Shown: positions 62,089 to 64,000 of the stretch, piece by piece
Layout: the number at the start of each line of letters is the position of its first letter
Numbering within the stretch: position 1 is the first letter of the stretch
Source: Ophiosphaerella korrae
Taxonomy: Eukaryota; Ascomycota; Dothideomycetes; Pleosporales; Phaeosphaeriaceae
Reading direction: 5' to 3'
Length of the DNA stretch: 64,000 nt
NCBI GenBank assembly: GCA_028456385.1
Contig: JALNQF010000032.1
Coordinates: forward strand, 266,241 to 330,240
Position numbers and translations under genes: made by a program
Notes under the pieces: generated by a model
Databases searched by the model: none
What the model was told of the DNA's origin: nothing
What the model saw: only the letters and a program-made list of their open reading frames with translations

Positions 62089-62753
62089 TACGTCTATCTT
62101 TACTATTACTAGTAGGTCTAGGTTATATATTCTAATAACTAGGTTTTCTATAAACTTCTTTTTAATCTTATTAAATACTTTATTATATTCCTTTATCTAT
62201 TTAAATAGTATATCTTTCTTTATAAGTCTTGTTATTAGTTTTATATCTTTAAACTTTCTTACTATTAACTTTCTATAAAAGTTAGCTAGTCTATAAAATT
62301 ATTATACTTCTTTTAAGTTTTTTAGTATTAGCTATTTATTAATTAACTTAATCTTTTCTAAGTTAATCTTAATTTTTCCTAGTTCTATAATAAATCTAAG
62401 GAAGTCTATTTCTTTTATATAGAATTTATATTTTTTTATTTTAAGAAATAGTTTACTATCTACTAGTTTTTCTAGTACCTTATATATATATTATATATAT
62501 TCTTCCTCTATTTCTAAGAATATAAGAATATTATCTAGATATATAAATATAAATACGTCTTAGTACTCTCTTAGTACTATATTAATTCTTTCTTAAAAGG
62601 CTACTAGTATATTTATTAAGCTAAAGAGTATAACTAGATACTTATATAGTCTATATTATATTCTAAATACTATTTTCTACTTATTACTTTAATCCTAATT
62701 TAGTAGTAGGCGTTTTAGATATCTAGTTTAGTAAAGATTTTTACTTTCTATAT
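62089..62753 (-). pseudogene. RT fragment of a further minus-strand gypsy copy
   Basis: It aligns with 52847-53497 of B (reverse transcriptase, reversed). The YLDN region reads as reversed ATTATCTAGATATATAAATA near 62530. It duplicates sequence B already has, so it must come from another copy. It ends at 62753, where the LTR of G begins. Confidence 0.72.
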
Positions 62754-64000
62754 TGTAATAGATATACTAGAGTTAACTTCCTAATAGCCTAAAGAGTATT
62801 AGTAGATTAGGAGGTAATAATAAAAGCTTATATAGTAATCTACAATATACTATAAATAATAAGAGATATTTTACAACTATCTAAATATTATTACTTGTAG
62901 TTAATAATTAAATTACTAATACTATCCTAATAATACGTATTACTACTAACTATATACCTAGGCTTCTTAGCTAGCTTTATACTTTGTATTTACTAAGATT
63001 ATAAATTATAAATTTATTACGTACTTAGCTTTATACTTTATATTTACTAAGATTATAAATTACGAATTTATTACGTACTTAGCTTTGTACTTTATATTTA
63101 CTAAGACTACAAATTATAAATTTATTACGTATCTCTATTATAGTTAGTCTCCTAGTCTAGTTTATTATCTTATAGATTATATATATTGTTATTATCTATA
63201 GTAGGGCTAATTAGTTTAAATTAGTTTCCTTTTATTATAGCTATAATACTATTCTCCTCTCTAGGTAGGTTTTTATTTCTTTACTCTAGGCCTAAAGTTA
63301 TTAGTTTAGTTTCTTTATTTATTTCTAACTCTTTATTATTTTCTATATCTTTACATTCTAACTATAATAAACTCTTTTTTATTACTTGTATTACTTATAA
63401 TAAAGTTAAAATATTTTCCTACGCCTATTATACTTAATTAAAGCTTACTTACTTTATATCTTTAAACGATAGTAAATACTATAATAAGTATATTCTAGCT
63501 AATATTTAGTATAAGTATATACTATCTAGTATTTCTCTTATAGAGTATAAGTACTTAATTTCTATATAGTCTCTTCTTACTAAGTTATATAAGGAGAGCT
63601 ATTAACTAAGCTTAAGAGATACTATTATTATAGCTTATAGAAGCTAAAGCTAAGTATAAGCTAACTCTTTATAAGCTAGTAGATCTTTATTTTTATATTA
63701 AGTATCTTTATAAGATAAAAGCTTATAATAATACTAAATTATCTAAATAGTCTTATACTTTAAAGGCTAAGATAGACTTTAAAAACGTAGTCTAGGCTAT
63801 TCTAGCTCTTATTATATTAGATATTTCTAATACCTCTTTATTTAGTACTAGTAATACTAATTTTCTTAGTTTACTATTATTAAGTCCTTAGAACTAAGTA
63901 AAAGTAATAAGGGTAAGTAGGCTTCTATAAGATAGGCGAAGTTAATAAATAAGTTAGTTACTTAACTTAATTAATAGTTAGCTCTTATTAGAGTATTATA
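62754..64000 (-). mobile_element. G: gypsy relic on the minus strand, runs off the window
   Basis: The 3' LTR (62754-63248, 495 bp, starts TGTAATAGAT, ends ...CTATAATA) is followed by a reversed purine tract (CTATTCTCCTCTC). The antisense-frame region then runs to about 63890, where ALKAKIDFKNVV-like codons appear near 63760-63800 on plus. The rest of the element lies beyond 64000. Confidence 0.72.
62973..63134 (-). repeat. Tandem repeat, 54-bp unit x 3, inside the LTR of G
   Basis: Units begin at 62973, 63027 and 63081, each starting AGCTTT(A/G)TACTTT and containing ATTTACTAAGA and ATTTATTACGTA. A and F have two units at the same place in their LTRs. Confidence 0.82.

Overview
The window looks like a piece of a filamentous ascomycete (Pezizomycotina) chromosome. 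The evidence is compact fungal genes, one with a 48-nt intron that has a textbook donor, branch site and acceptor; a secreted tannase-family esterase; an F-box protein; a large fungal-type amidohydrolase; and repeats carrying the mark of repeat-induced point mutation (RIP: C-to-T and G-to-A, with CAG/CAA/CGA/TGG codons turned into stops). No species is claimed.

Layout. 1-9.98 kb is a gene-poor stretch of ordinary base composition with no intact gene I can support. It holds three broken genes: a multi-pass membrane protein relic (841-2103, plus strand), a Tc1/mariner-type transposase relic (4198-5238, minus) and a protein-kinase-like relic (5892-6935, plus) with eight RIP-type stops in one otherwise continuous frame. 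9.98-18.3 kb is the gene island: tannase/feruloyl esterase (9986-11641, one intron), F-box protein (11871-13346), membrane-anchored two-domain amidohydrolase (14003-16846), and a small unrecognised gene on the minus strand (17190-17513).

At about 18.3 kb the sequence turns abruptly AT-rich and stays so to the end. This 45.7 kb block is almost wholly Ty3/gypsy LTR retrotransposons of one related set (two zinc knuckles, protease, RT, RNase H, integrase, C-terminal chromodomain: a chromovirus), inserted into one another. I could set boundaries from TG...CA termini, equal-length LTR pairs and 5-bp target duplications. E1 (19535-26566, plus, TSD TATTA) and F (34561-41143, minus, TSD TATAG) are full-length. 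E2 (55066-62088, plus) has both LTRs but unlike flanks. E3, D, A, B and G are split or truncated by later insertions or by the window edge. D (32639-44713, plus) is interrupted by a solo LTR and by F, and resumes exactly after F in its zinc-knuckle region.

Two things stand out. First, a 459-bp solo LTR of an unrelated element (18642-19100, perfect TSD CTTAT) is essentially unmutated inside the AT-rich block, while its second copy (33978-34449) is saturated with transitions. The pair is a natural before/after record of the mutator. Second, every gypsy copy that reaches this region carries about 650 bp between the chromodomain and the 3' LTR whose coding-like frames lie antisense to gag-pol. 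They encode a related protein with a helix-rich tail and are the longest frames left in the block.
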